Shown: one piece after another, positions 25,571-38,290 of the stretch | Numbering within the stretch: position 1 is the first letter of the stretch | Layout of the letters: each line of letters begins with the position of its first letter | Origin: Viscum album | Taxonomy: Eukaryota; Streptophyta; Magnoliopsida; Santalales; Viscaceae | Length of the DNA stretch: 64,000 nt | NCBI GenBank assembly: GCA_963277665.1 | Contig: OY728157.1 | Span: 369,658,067-369,722,066, forward strand | Direction of reading: 5' to 3' | Position numbers and translations under genes: made by a program | The notes under the pieces: generated by a model | The model's database searches: none | What the model saw: the letters and a program-made list of their open reading frames with translations, nothing else | Told to the model about the DNA's origin: nothing

Positions 25571-25829
25571 AAAGAGAGAGAACGAGATAACTAGGTGTAT
25601 TGAGTGACTCATTAGCCATTAGTTTTCTACCCACACCCCTTTTTTTATTAGAGACACAACCCTATATTTTAGATATACAAAGTGTTGATACAATCAAACC
25701 TCTATATTTCTAAGTTTTAGAAAGTTGGTACTTGATATATAACTAGTAGGTGACAATATTTGTATAGGTCCATGGTCATATCTTTTCCTGATTTTCTTAT
25801 GATAAAAAAGAAAATTTGTGTGTGATTGG

Positions 25830-26095
25830 TATAATAAACACCATACACTAGGGATGTATTCATCTATATAGAGGCTAACCCCATCAATATATTTTGGCTT
25901 TCCTATTGTACGATTTCTTGTTTACCATATATAAATTCCAAAAAAGGATAAAATAAATAAATAGAGAGAGAGAAACAGTTTAAGAGGAAAATCCAATTAC
26001 TAAACATGTGAGGAAATAACCAGAGATAAAGTATAAATGGGATAAAAATATACCAACTCTAATCGACCTCCCCTCTCCCCCATGTTCATAACATC
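25830..26095. repeat. Dispersed repeat, copy 2 (copia LTR-like)
   Basis: Same family and orientation as 2575-2835. It directly abuts the copia integrase remnant, so it may be the LTR of that copy brought next to integrase by deletion of the RT/RNase H part. Confidence 0.45.
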
Positions 26096-27200
26096 CCTCT
26101 TTGATCTTTAAAATAAATATGACTCTTTATTAATATCACCGTATCCAATAAAGTGTGGTTCAACCTTTCGATTACTCTATTACATCATGGTGTATAAGTA
26201 GAAGTGAGTTTGGATAATATCATAAACTTCCATAACAAATAAATGATTTATTGGTTAAGATATTCTCCACCATGGTCTGAGTGGAATTGTTTCCCCTTCT
26301 TAATAAGTTTATTCTCAAATTCATTATTATATTTATTCAATTTATCATAATAATTGTACTTGTAACTCATTATGTGGACATTTCCATATTTTCTAAATAC
26401 TTTAGTAAAAGTTTTGAAGTATGATTATTATCTCCTCACTTTGACTATAAAAGGTCAACATGCAACTGTATGAATCAATTCAAGGATCTTTATAGACCTT
26501 TCACCATTTCAACCAAATAGATCATTGGTCATTTTGTCTTATAAACAATTTTAGGATATACCAAGTGGTTTTAGTTTTAAAAAATTTAAATATTAATCAT
26601 GATATAGTTTTATTCAAATCATTTTCATTTATATGACCTATCTAGTGACGCCATAATTGGGAATGATATGATTCATGTAAAATTGATTTTTAATCGATTT
26701 ATAAAACTTTTTTTTAATACTCCAACACATAAAGACCTTTATATAGGTGTTTCATATCATAAAATATGTTATAATTATAAACCAAGATACTTTTATTTAT
26801 AAATTTGAACAGGAAACCATCCATATCAAAACTAGATATAGATATAATATTTTTTCTAATACTTGTAACATAAAATTAATTTTTAAATCCAAAACCAATC
26901 TTATTAGAAATGTTAGGTGATTATCTCTAATAGCCATTGTAGTGATTCTATCTCTGTTGGTTTCTTTTTAATTCACTTACCCTCATAAAACTCTTCTAAA
27001 TATTCTTAATTCCAATAATTGAATATAAATTTGAGCACCAAAGTCTATATTTAATTCCTAATTTAAATAAATAAGAAGAGTAAATTAATAACGAATGAAC
27101 CTAAAATCTCCCTTTTCTTCTTTTCCATAGTGAAATTATTCTTCTAGTGAACCTTCATTCCATGTGAAAAACAAATGGTATCCCATTCCCCTATTTCCCC
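26096..27200 (-). pseudogene. copia protease - GAG_pre-integrase - integrase fragment
   Basis: Reading the minus strand from 27200 downward: a degenerate CCHC knuckle (about 27150) and a protease-like DFGAQIYIQ near 27050, where functional copies have DTGA. Next comes an upstream pre-integrase block including FDMDGF near 26850 and the GAG_pre-integrase motif WHHRLDHINEN near 26650. Integrase pieces follow: KQFHSDHGGEYL near 26270 (the second catalytic Asp region), then in a shifted frame CNRVIERLNHTLLDTV near 26140. Integrase inserts the cDNA copy into the host genome. Stops and shifts interrupt all parts, and the RT and RNase H that should follow are absent. Dead fragment of a Ty1/copia pol. 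Confidence 0.75.
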
Positions 27201-30200
27201 TAATCATCCCCTTCTTAGAATAAAATTATAAAGAAGATTTAAAATTGGTTTTAGTCATAGATCTCATAATCTTTCATTTCTTCCTATTCACCATAAGGAA
27301 ATGAGGCTTTTCACATTTTGTGTCCATATATATCTAGTGAAATAGAGTAAGTAGGTATAGGAGAGAATTTTCAATGTTTTTAATATATAAATTTATAACA
27401 AAGAAGGATAATTTCTTAGGGAGTAAAGCAATAATAAGATTAAGGTTCATTTTGTTGGATTGTTTAAACCCTAGAATACTAGACACTCAATGTTTTCAAA
27501 TATTTTTCACTATGTGAGGCCTAGTTGAAACAACCTATCTATCTTTTCATGAAATGTGTTTTTTGGATATAAAAAAACACTTCTATATACTTATCTACAA
27601 ATATATATCATATAGATTCTTTAGAATTCTATATAAACCCAAGATTTCATGGGAATTTTGGTGTTCATTAGACATGGATGATGGAACAAAAAATTGGGAA
27701 TCTAGCGCATTAACCAAGTGTTTTATGTAGATTGAAATACCATCTCTGATCACCTCTTTATTGGGTTTAAAAATCAACGATTCTATCATGTAATAATTTC
27801 ATTTATAGAGTAGTACCACACATAATCACTTGTAACATTCCTAGACAATACTTTTTAGTAAATAACTTATATTTTTATGCTATATATCATATGGATATTA
27901 AGGTTAATAAACTTTTAATTCTATCTATAATAATGTAGAATCATATTTTTAAATACATTATATTATTTCTAAAATATTTGAGTTGAAATAAATTTAATTA
28001 TTTTATTACTCATCCCCTCTTTTATCATGTCTTAAAATCCTTATCCATTTGAATTTCAATATCCTATCATAAAGAAATTATAGGGGAAAGGATCAATATT
28101 TCCCTTCTCATAACCCAAACTATTTTAATGAAAACATAAGAATGTTTTTAGGTAAGTGGTCTTGCTAACTGATAGCTTTCAGCTCCTTTGATCCGTTGAG
28201 TGGGCTCTCCAATCATGAAATCTTGGCTTGAATTTCCTTAACACTTGTCTCCGAATTTGTATGGAATAGAAAAGTTCATTACACTAAATATAATCTTAGT
28301 TAGGTTGAATCGACATTTGTTTTTATACTCTATGTTTGGTAAAAGTACCCCGACTACGACATAGATGAAATTTTAAATATGGTTCCAACTAAACTCAGAA
28401 AATGGAAGGCTTTTCTCACATAATATTCATTTGAGGGATTTTTATTTATTATATAACAATTTACTTGTTTTATCCTATTATATTTATTGTTAAAATTAGG
28501 TAGATTTTACATAATTGATTAACCCTTTAATGATAAAATAATTTATGTAAAATAAAATTTATATTGATTCCATCTTCCATGAATGTTAATTTATTTATTT
28601 ATGTGACCACAAATGAGGTTTTTATAAAAAATTACCATGTAATTAGAGAGAAATAAAATATATAAAGTTACATGATCATGATATTTTTAAAGATTTATTT
28701 GTCTATTGGACCATAACTTGACCTATAAATATATAAAAAACTCCTTGAGTCGAGCATGGAACAAGTTGCAACATTCCATCATCGAACTTTTTTTATTCTA
28801 GGTTGATTTTACGTTAGCTTAGGTTTTGAACTGATACCTCTCCTTGGAGATCCATCATTTATTTGTCATTACTTAGACACATGTGAGGGGAACCATATGA
28901 GTGGTCATATGGATTATAGAAAATAATCCTTAGACACTAATATACTAAATAATAATGGTGAGAAGGATGACACACATATCATCATAATAAATTTGATAAA
29001 ATTTTATCTCACAGAAAACCCATGTAATGATGTTAAATTAAACAATAATCGAACACATACATTGGTGAGTCAAGCATGTTTTTAATCACATAAATGCCAA
29101 GAATACACATTTTAAAAAAAATATCTAAAATTCATTTCAATCATTATTTATTTAATATAAATTACCTGAATTAATAAATCATTTAATTAGTTAATTAATT
29201 AATTAATCTTAATGTCCTTACAAAATATTCTCAAGATTATAATCCTCTATAATTATAATAAAATTAAGTAAAATATTTTTATTTAAAATTAATTACATAC
29301 ATGGTTTTTACATAAAAGAAACACAACGTATACCCATCCAAACTACTCAGCATGGTCACCATCATGTATTTTCCACTCAAGAGGGATGTAGTGGACACAA
29401 CATGTAATGAAATTACATGGAGGTACTGTATCAATGGTACACAAGTGGTAATTATTCACCGTAATAATATATGAAACCCATGTACAAATCTTGGCAGGGA
29501 ATTTTTTTTATTGTTCTATATAATTACTGTGGAATTGTAGTAGTGTGGGTACTATAGTATGTATTGTGAAGGGGTACTATAAAAAATGTATTATTAACCG
29601 GATTTGGGATTTCAAACAATTTAGTTGGGCCTTTGGACCTCTATAATTTCAGTCCACCCATATGGAATTTAGGATATCTAGGACTATAGATCCTAATCCT
29701 TCGGGTCATCAAAAAGGTGTTGAGATTTGGTATTAAAGAAACCTTATGTCGGTGTTCTGTGCCAACCCAATAGTAGTCATAGGTGGAGCCTATTGGAAGT
29801 ATATAGAGAGGGACATGGTGATAACACTGTTGGAAAAATTTCATGAACATCCCTATTTATAGAGGATCCAAGATATGATGTGAAATTAAAATAAAAAAAG
29901 TGAAGACACATTAAGGGTAGTTATGAGGGTTTTTTATAATATAGGATTTTAACCTATATACCTTTGATTCACCTAAAATATGTAATGAAAGTGTGTCTTT
30001 GGTCCTTTGGGATATGTATTGCGGGCCTCCAGTTTATGTAAGGGTTCTCTATCAACCCAATTTAAAAGAATATTATCTAATAAATAAAAATTCAAAGGGC
30101 TTTAGTCTAGGGACTATAATTAAACAATGTGTACTTTCAAATAATGACACACAAACATGTGTTAAATTACCTAGTGTTCACTGATTTCAATAAATTTCAA

Positions 30201-31280
30201 TTATATGAATTTTAATGGTTATCATACATGGCATGTACATTCAAATTTAACATATAAATTTAATTAATAATTTTATATTTTAAAAAACCCATCACATGAT
30301 GTGTACTTTAAATTATTGACACAAAACATATGTTAATGTGGTTTTAATGGCATAATTAATTAGTTTTTATTTCTTTGTGAATATATATAAGACAAATGAC
30401 ATGTACAAGTAAACCACACATCAGGTATTTTTTTATCCTTTTATCTGTAGTACACGTCTATGGACTTCACATATATTTTTCAATAGATATTTACGAGGTA
30501 CAATACATGTAAACGAGATATAAGTTGTGTAACCTATGTGTTTCATTAATATAAGTTTCTACATATTGTGTAATAAGTTAACTATTCATATTTGACCACA
30601 CAATTTATATGAATTTTAGTGTGAAAGTGTGTGGACTACAGGGCATGTATGTTAGCTACATACTGTGTAGTCTAGTAATCCATGTTCTAGTATAGACTAG
30701 TCAGCGTGCAATTTTAAATGACATTACTTGTTGTTTTCTGTAAAAGATTCATATGAATTAATTTGAACCTTTTTCAAGGTCAAATAACATGGAAACACAA
30801 TGTGTACCTAAGGGATACACATCATGCAATTCCGTGCTATCGAACCAGGATCCTCAACACCTTTATATGGGTTTTTCATATGTTTTCCATATATTTTTCA
30901 TATTTTCATGGTTATATTAACGTGTAATAAGTAGAACTATTTGATTTATGATTATGAATGAATAAACTGGAAATTAATACTAATAATAAATTCATAAATC
31001 GATAAATTATTAACAAATAATTATAAATTTAAATGTGGTCTCTCTAATACCACTTTAGGGTTTTAAGCATATCAGAGGCACTAATCGAGACCATTCCCAA
31101 CTTAGTTTTTTCAGAATAAATGAAAAATTCACAAGAATATGGAAAATGATTGACATGTCTAATGAATATAAATAAATAATAGAAAAATAATCTTTAAACT
31201 AATACAGATGATATTTCGTGCTAAATTTATAAATAATTTAATGATAAACATTATCTCAATCTTGATATTCTTTCTTAGAT
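27201..31280. other. Unassigned AT-rich region
   Basis: Upstream of the copia fragment, 27.2-28.1 kb may include its gag or 5' LTR, but no motif was certain (the 64-residue frame at 27595-27789 is unplaced). Around 28140-28330 and 28730-28900 the base composition shifts toward LTR-like sequence without a recognisable pair. At 30126-30170 and 30297-30338 a phrase like GTGTACTTT..AATATTGACACA repeats. No gene is supported. Confidence 0.35.
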
Positions 31281-31725
31281 AAAATTTTTGATCTTTCTAA
31301 CTCCATTTGAGTGGTATTATCATTGTGTTGAGAGGAACAAATGTAGAATCCCTCTTATAGTGATCCTAGAAGCACCTCAATCATACAATGATGTAGATGG
31401 AATGATGAGTGTTAGTAGAGATAATTTATTAATATTGTATTGTTCATTTTCATCACAACATATTTCTTTTAGTTTGAGTATTGTATTTCTCTTATTCTCT
31501 CATTCTTGAGAGGGGTGAGAAAGAAGTAGAATACACTTGGTCATGAGAGAAACTTTAGAGATGTTCTTCATTGAGAGAGAATTCTCTAGATAAGATCTAT
31601 TGGGTGCAATAATTTCTCTCCATACCTTTCTTTGGAAATGATATAATAAGTTATATATAGAGAGCTGGGTTGGAGAATAAATAAATGCACATATACCCTT
31701 AATTATTCTCTAAATCCTTAGTGAT
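31281..31725. other. Unassigned segment
   Basis: A 73-residue frame (31288-31509) has no recognisable domain. The region has GAGAGA/CTCTCT phrases that can pair with each other (31490-31620). Nothing further is supported. Confidence 0.3.
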
Positions 31726-31730
31726 CCTCA

Positions 31731-31734
31731 CTCC

Positions 31735-31770
<36 letters not shown>
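31731..31770. repeat. (ATT)n microsatellite
   Basis: An uninterrupted run of ATT/TTA triplets. It sits directly upstream of the SINE-like box sequence. Confidence 0.9.
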
Positions 31771-31900
31771 CCCCACACATCTATGGGGGTGGCAAGGGCG
31801 AAGGGGGGATGGGGGAAAGGTCGTGGGTTCAAGCCACATATCTAGGTGTGCATGTTGTACTAAAAATCCCAAAAAATATCTCTATTATAATAATAATAAT
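31771..31900 (+). mobile_element. SINE-like sequence with pol III promoter boxes
   Basis: A locally GC-rich island in AT-rich DNA. A B box GGTTCAAGCC (31826-31835) fits the consensus GGTTCRANNCC exactly. An A-box-like TGGCAAGGGCG (31790-31800) lies 26 bp upstream, close to the normal spacing. The flanks are an ATT microsatellite and an ATA-rich tail. No cloverleaf can be drawn, so it is not a tRNA gene. A tRNA-derived SINE is the best reading, but no target duplication was confirmed. Confidence 0.45.
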
Positions 31901-32370
31901 TATAATTATTACTTATTACTTATTTGATATGTTTATCTCTCAAGAATAAAATAAATATTGTTCTTTAAATAAATTAATAAACATTTTTTAATAGATACTA
32001 ATATATCATTCCCACCAGACTCTATGAATCTGTCCACGTTTCCTACTAAACATTTAAAGAATCTCTAATAATGAATGTTATTCATTTGGTATATAAATTA
32101 ATATTGTATTCACATTCTTGAAAAAAATATTTTAATATTCACATAACTAAATAAATATTTATTTTTTAACAAATATTAAATATTTCATTTTTAATAAAAC
32201 AAGAGATAAATAAATATTCATTTAATATTTAACTCAAAAATAAATATAGTCAAGGAATATTTCTGATCAATAAATCCTGGATAAATATTATTGATCAGTA
32301 TGGGGAATAAAATTTGTTCATATTGTAAAATTATAAAATAATTCAATGAGGTAAATAGATATAAAAAATT

Positions 32371-32960
32371 CACTACTGAAAAAATAGGATATACCATTAG
32401 TTTGGAACCATTGGTATAGGCCCCACAACCATTGGTATGGCCTATTCCAATGGTTTGGTGAACTGTTTGGAGATATTTTATCAGAAAATACCTATGAAAA
32501 TAGTTTGATCAATACATTGGTATAATAATCGTTAGTATAATCAATATAATAGGAAATACATGTACCAAGGGTTTTTTCAAACTATTAAAATAAGTATCTT
32601 ATAAAAAAAATTTACCACCGAGTTTTAGTCCCTACACCTCCTAGTTATATTCCATATTGTTTCCCACTCTACTACAACGTTTTTTGTGTTTATATATATG
32701 TAAATTTATATATGTACATATAATGTTTTTTTTGAAATTTGAATTTTGAATTATTATTTTTATTATTACACACATTTGAATATATATATATAAATATATT
32801 TATATTTATATAAAATATTTGGTTAAATTTTATTTAATTATGATTTATATATTTCTAAATATCTATTTAAGATTAATATATAATAAATTTAGTGAAAATA
32901 GATTATAAACTTTTTAAAAAATAATATTAATTAATTATTTTTCAATTAGTAATGATTAAT
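32371..32960 (+). repeat. Left arm of the long inverted repeat
   Basis: Pairs with the right arm. Landmarks GTTTCCCACTCTACTACAACG (32660-32682) and the CCTACACCTCCTAG stretch have reverse-complement counterparts at 33900-33950. Confidence 0.65.
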
Positions 32961-33619
32961 AGAAATTTAATAGAAATTTAATGATAGAAAATATTTATAA
33001 AATACTTAAAAATTCATGAAGAGTTAAAAAATTGGTTTAAACTTCAAACAGTGATAAATTTTGATATGAGTGTCCATTTTGGATCCTTAAGATATCAAAT
33101 CAACGCCTGTGAAAATATCTAAACCATGGTTATCAAGGGAGACCCTAGTGTTTATTTTTTAGGTTAAAAAAGTCATTAAGGTCTTTAATGTTCAGTTTTT
33201 AGTCGGGATACCCTAATTTTTTAACATTTTATGGGTTTTAAACTTTATTTAAGATGGTCCTTTTCAGCTTTTTCAGTGAAGTCTAATTTTATTCAAAGTT
33301 ATTGCATTCATATGGGTATTATGATGTTTAAATTTTTCCATTTTTTATATTTTTGTGTTATTTATAATCAAATATACACATATACATATATATACAAATA
33401 TGTATATATTTACATATTAAAATTTAATTATATAAATAAATATTTAAACATATTTACATATAAAATATATTTTAAAATATACAAAACATATTAAAATAAA
33501 AAAATATTACCCATTTTATTTAAAATAAAAAATAAAAAATATTAATATATTAATATATTGGAAAATATATATGCATAAGTATAAAAATAGGTTGTTTATA
33601 CTAACATAATTAAATGTCT

Positions 33620-34136
33620 ATCTCTCAATAATAATTTAAAAATCATTAATTAATATTTATTTTAAATAACTTGATAAACCATTTTTCACTAAATATATAA
33701 CACATTAATTGTAAATATATATTTATCAATATATAAGTCATATTTAACCAAATATTATATATATATATATGAATATATATATATTTATATATTTATATAA
33801 TTAAATATGTGTAATAATAAAAATAATAACACATAATTCAAAAGTTAAAATTATTTTTATAAACACACGCAGAAACATAAATATAAGCATAAAAGACATT
33901 CCAGTAGAGTGGTAAAGTCATTTAAATATAATCTAGAGGTCTTAATATCAAAACTCGATGGACATATTTTAATCGAATACTAATACCAATGATTTGAGAA
34001 AACTATTGGTATTGGTGGCCAAAAACTAGAACTATAACAAAGGTTTGGTTACACCATTGGTATAGGTGTCTCAAAACCATTCCTAGACCAATTGTTTTGA
34101 AAACTATTGGTAGAGATTAAATTTCTAGTAATTGTG
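33620..34136 (-). repeat. Right arm of the long inverted repeat
   Basis: Reverse complement of the left arm with many substitutions. Contains CATTCCAGTAGAGTGGTAAA (33898-33917) corresponding to the left-arm landmark. About 660 bp of unrelated loop separates the arms. Confidence 0.65.
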
Positions 34137-35100
34137 TGTAGCCCTCAAGGCCTCTTCCTCAGTTTCATTGGGCAAGACTGCCTAAAGTTCAATATCGTCA
34201 TCTAAAAATACATAACGGTTCCCATATAGGAAGAAGATGATATCACAATAACATAAAACTTATAAAAACACTCATTGTATGATTTAATATCATTTTTTAT
34301 ATCTCATCAATTAGGTTACTTTCTCATGTTATCAACCCATATAATTAATATTTCTTTCTTTGACTTCCAAACATATTCCCAGTCCTACATCATGGCCAAG
34401 ATATTTAGTTCAATAGTTTCATTTTAATCAAAGGGATGAAATATCATCTTCAGTGATTAGAAGTGAAAAATCCTATATTGAATTATTCATTAATGTTATA
34501 TCACTTGAGACACACCCAATATATCATATTTCTCCACAAATATATAGTTTCATGGTTTTAGGAAATACATCAAAGTACATGACTCATGATATGAATTAAT
34601 AATAATATCATTTCTAATGATTATTAATAATGTTTTCATATAAGAATATCCAACGTCACACAAAACACGTGTAATTTATAATAACAATTATGTAAACAAA
34701 ATCTATCATCTAAGAGATTTCCATGTGCATACTTCATGAGATGATGCCACATTTTATTATGAGTGAACCCTCCAGAAAGTCAACATACCATGTGTTATGT
34801 CATATAATGTTATCTGACCGTAGAATATAAGTTTAAGAGTATCATCGTAGAGTTTTGAGGTTCTTGTCCTATCAGGAAACTTCTTATGATTTATTTAATT
34901 AAACAGACACTCTTATATATTATCATATTAATGTTAAACAAAAAAAATATGTTGAAAATATTTATTAATATTCTTGACTATGAATATATAGGTAATCTAA
35001 AGAATAATGTATTTGGTTCTAGGGCACCAACTCCAACACTTACCCTCTTCCAGACTAACATTTCTAGCATCCACCTGAACAATTTTGCATATACATATGT
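34137..35100. other. Unassigned segment between CACTA-like element and gypsy gag
   Basis: No motif was recognised. It may hold the decayed start of pol of the minus-strand gypsy element, but nothing supports this directly. The 84-residue frame at 34886-35140 is not conserved with any family I know. Confidence 0.3.
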
Positions 35101-36050
35101 CTCTAAGGATGAGAGATGTCGTGAATTTATCCTTCACTAGCTCCATCTCCTCTCGGCTGACTGAAATCTTTCTAAACCTGTTGTTGATAAGGATTTGGAG
35201 TCATTTTTTGTGGAGGTTAAATTGAAAGCTAAATGTATACACCACGTTTCCCATTGAAAATGGTTGGAAACTAAAATAGAATATGACTATGACCTCCATA
35301 AGAAAAACACAATAAAAAGGATATCTTTGTGTATGCATGACAATTACTAGATCTAGATAATCATGAATAAAAATAATTTTTCAGAATCCTTGTCAGTCAA
35401 CACCTCGACTAACCTAATGAGATGATCTTAAGTATGCATACATAATCTCAATAAATTATACCTCATATAGAAGCACTAGAAATGTAGACAACACAAACGA
35501 GGTAATTTGATGTCAAATAGCAGGATGAAATGCCTCCTAAAAATGTTGTGGTCTGGCCTCATCATTTGAGAAAATCATGGGAGAAAAGTGAAGAAGGTCA
35601 TTAAATTGAATCCCAAACTCCCACATACTCAAGATATCACATTGTATAGAAATAAAATCTTATCACATAACTAACTTCAATATCAATGAAATAAACTCAT
35701 CCTGAAACTACTTTCAAAAAATATCCCACGAAATCATCAACTAATCATGCTCCTTATGAAATAGAAACCAAAACTGGTGCTCAATTCCTCCCATATGATT
35801 AACACCCAATAGGTCCTAGTGCTCATTCTTAACTAAAATAAAACAAAATGTGATCTTAAGATCCTATAAATAGTGCTTCATATTTTTATTAGATACACTC
35901 TCCACATACATCTCCATACTCGAGTATTGAAACTCAGGAAACATATTCCTCCAAGACTCATCATTCTCATCCAAGACAACACTCCCATGGTCAACCATAT
36001 CATCCAACCACAACTCTCTGATCTGAACCACACATGAATGAAACATTCAA
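35100..36050 (-). pseudogene. Ty3/gypsy gag remnant
   Basis: The minus-strand translation contains MISWDIF..FQDEFIS near 35720, MWEFGIQFNDLLHFSP near 35615 and MIFSNDEARPQHF near 35570, then AI.HQITSFVL near 35510. This is the ordered core of the plant gypsy Retrotrans_gag domain, which forms the virus-like particle. A SREEMEL motif near 35145 is a typical linker before the zinc knuckle. Several stops and a frameshift interrupt it. The open stretch 35864-36046 is the N-terminal part. It sits just downstream, on the minus strand, of a PBS and LTR, the right place for gag. Protease and the rest of pol are missing. Confidence 0.8.
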
Positions 36051-36405
36051 CCATCTATAAAAGAAAATAAAAAACTCTTAATCCCATGAACATAAAATTT
36101 ATTTAAGATCATTAAATTTAAGTCTTTAAACTTCCCTAGAATAATCTCAATTCAACAAAAAACACAAACAATTATGGCGCATGTACCTGTCATAGGTCTC
36201 TACCTACCAATAAATATCATCATTTCTAGTGTTCTTTGTAATATTAAGTTCTTTATGTTATATCACAAGGGAGCCTAACCATTTGTGACCTAGTCAATAT
36301 CCATTGTTATATCACACACTAATATTGATTGATATTGTTGTCATGCTAGACACATAGAGATCCCACCAATACTTAACCACAATATTCAACCCAAATCTCG
36401 TTTAT

Positions 36406-36418
36406 AGATCAAATACCA
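36406..36418 (-). other. Primer-binding site remnant of gypsy element
   Basis: The minus strand reads TGGTATTTGATCT, a mutated TGGTATCAGAGC. It lies between the gag leader and the LTR. Confidence 0.55.
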
Positions 36419-36421
36419 CTC

Positions 36422-38290
36422 TTTTACAACCTTTCCTCACAGAGAACCCCTCCTGGGTTGGATGTGATGATGGCTGTGACTTGTGAAGATCACTTCTAAT
36501 AAGACATGGGATGTGAACTAACATTGAGGGTATAATCACATTTAAAAGGGATGAATTTCGTTCATATTCCCAAGAACACAAATTAATAAACTAATAAACT
36601 CCATAAAATATAAAATAAACTAACTCCAAAATAAATGAAAATATCACGCATGACCAAGGTATACATGATAAAATACCAAAATACACTTCTAAAGCAGCGA
36701 CGACAACTCCAAGCACAATCTTTATGAGCTATTATAGTCTAGATCAATCATAATATCCCTCCTAGAAACCTGAAAAATTGATTTATATATATAGGGTTGA
36801 GCTTAAAATTATACCCAATAAGATCCTCCCTAATACCTATCATGTAGATATGGAAAAGGAGTATTAATTACTCAATAGAGAATTAACTAAACCAACTCAC
36901 ACCTAAATAAAGTCAACTATCATCCAACTTCTCAAAGTATTGCTCACTCAATATCACATCTAAGTATAGTATCATAATATCAATAGAATATAAGTCAAGA
37001 AAGTACCACGTGATTAATTCCCCACTAGTTTCTGACTCACACACCCTAACGACAAATGTCATGGTGCTCTCATCCCTTCACATCCACATAACCAAATACT
37101 ACAAATCATCAACAACAACATATGCACAACCATATGCCACATCACCAAATCAAAGCCACATCTTATATCCTCACCACAATAGGATATCATGAAAATGAAT
37201 TCCATCAACCTTTTATCCTCCACCAACCATGCACAACTCCCACCATGTAGCACAACCCTCATTACATCATAATCCCATCACTTCTCTATTAAGGGAACTC
37301 TAACTACAAAGAATTACATATAATGCATAATGAAATCATTCCATCACAACCTATACAGTATTTGGAAGAGAGTGTGGGGAAAATATAGCAGACAACCGTT
37401 CATTCCCCTACCAAACTAGATGTTTGCGAAAATACTCTGAGCCCAAAACTATATGGGGTTTGATAAGGTTTCCCAAATCGGCTAGTGAAAGATAAGAAAT
37501 AATAATAAAATAAATTGAATATCTTATTCACTCACATTCTCAACATAAGGCTTCAAAAAAAAACAAACATTATCATCAACCATGATAACCATTATATCCC
37601 ATTTACCACACACTAATAACTGATGTCATCACAATACTATAACACAATCTCATTTATTCATATAAGATATCGACAAAAATTAAAATTATCATTCCATTAA
37701 ATCAAATCATAATTAAAATTTCTCATAATTACAATTTTCCATCTATATTACATATTTTATATCATTTATTATTCATTATTTAATTTAAATTCATTCATTA
37801 ATCATTAAATACATTTTCCCATCCATTACCACTTCATTTATCTATTTCTTAAACTTTTATTTCTACCTATCATCATTAATGTTATTAGCCTATTTTTTAT
37901 TATCTACAACCTTCTAAGTCATTACCATTAATCATTCCATAAGTCATCATTACTAATTCTAGCTGATTGTATGTTAGTTATTTCATTTATTCCAACTATA
38001 TTTCTTGCTACTAGGAAACTACAACAAAACCCCAATAAAAAATCCCCATTACCTCATAAACAACCCACATCTCATGAAAATATCCACAACAATATCCACC
38101 AAACTACTTAATTTCCACATAACCATCAATTTCAAAATTTCCATTATCACACAACAACACATCCACCACCACCACATCAATAAACACACCTCATACTCTA
38201 AACTAACTATAAAAACTAGTGATAACCCCTAAAATAACCACATGAAAGATCCAATATATTGTAGAAAATAAAAGAAACATAAGAGAAATT
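36422..38290 (-). mobile_element. 5' LTR of the minus-strand gypsy element
   Basis: Begins directly after the PBS on the plus strand with TTTACAACC, corresponding to an LTR end. CA-rich on this strand. It shares ordered landmarks with 1-2560 in reverse complement. The far end could not be placed by a TG/CA pair and is approximate. Frames at 37010-37262 and 38005-38232 lie within this repeat and are not genes. Confidence 0.55.

Larger units (their letters stand above)
32371..34136. mobile_element. Short non-autonomous CACTA-like element with long inverted repeats
   Basis: The left end is CACTACTGAAAAAATAGG. The right end in reverse complement is CACAATTACTAGAAATTTAA, a mutated CACTA terminus. 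Subterminal motifs ACCATTGGTATAGG / ACCAATGG recur at both ends in both orientations, as in CACTA elements where the TNPA-like protein binds. The inner parts of the two halves (about 32560-32960 and 33620-34010) are reverse complements over several hundred bases, so the whole element could fold back. No transposase is present. The 3-bp target duplication is unclear because the right end has a small insertion. Confidence 0.65.

Noticed and set aside
27595..27789. 64-residue minus frame upstream of the copia fragment
   Set aside because: Position could fit copia gag, but no gag motif was seen, so it was not annotated as a gene.
31780..31850. tRNA gene
   Set aside because: A and B box-like motifs are present, but no acceptor stem or anticodon arm can be formed.
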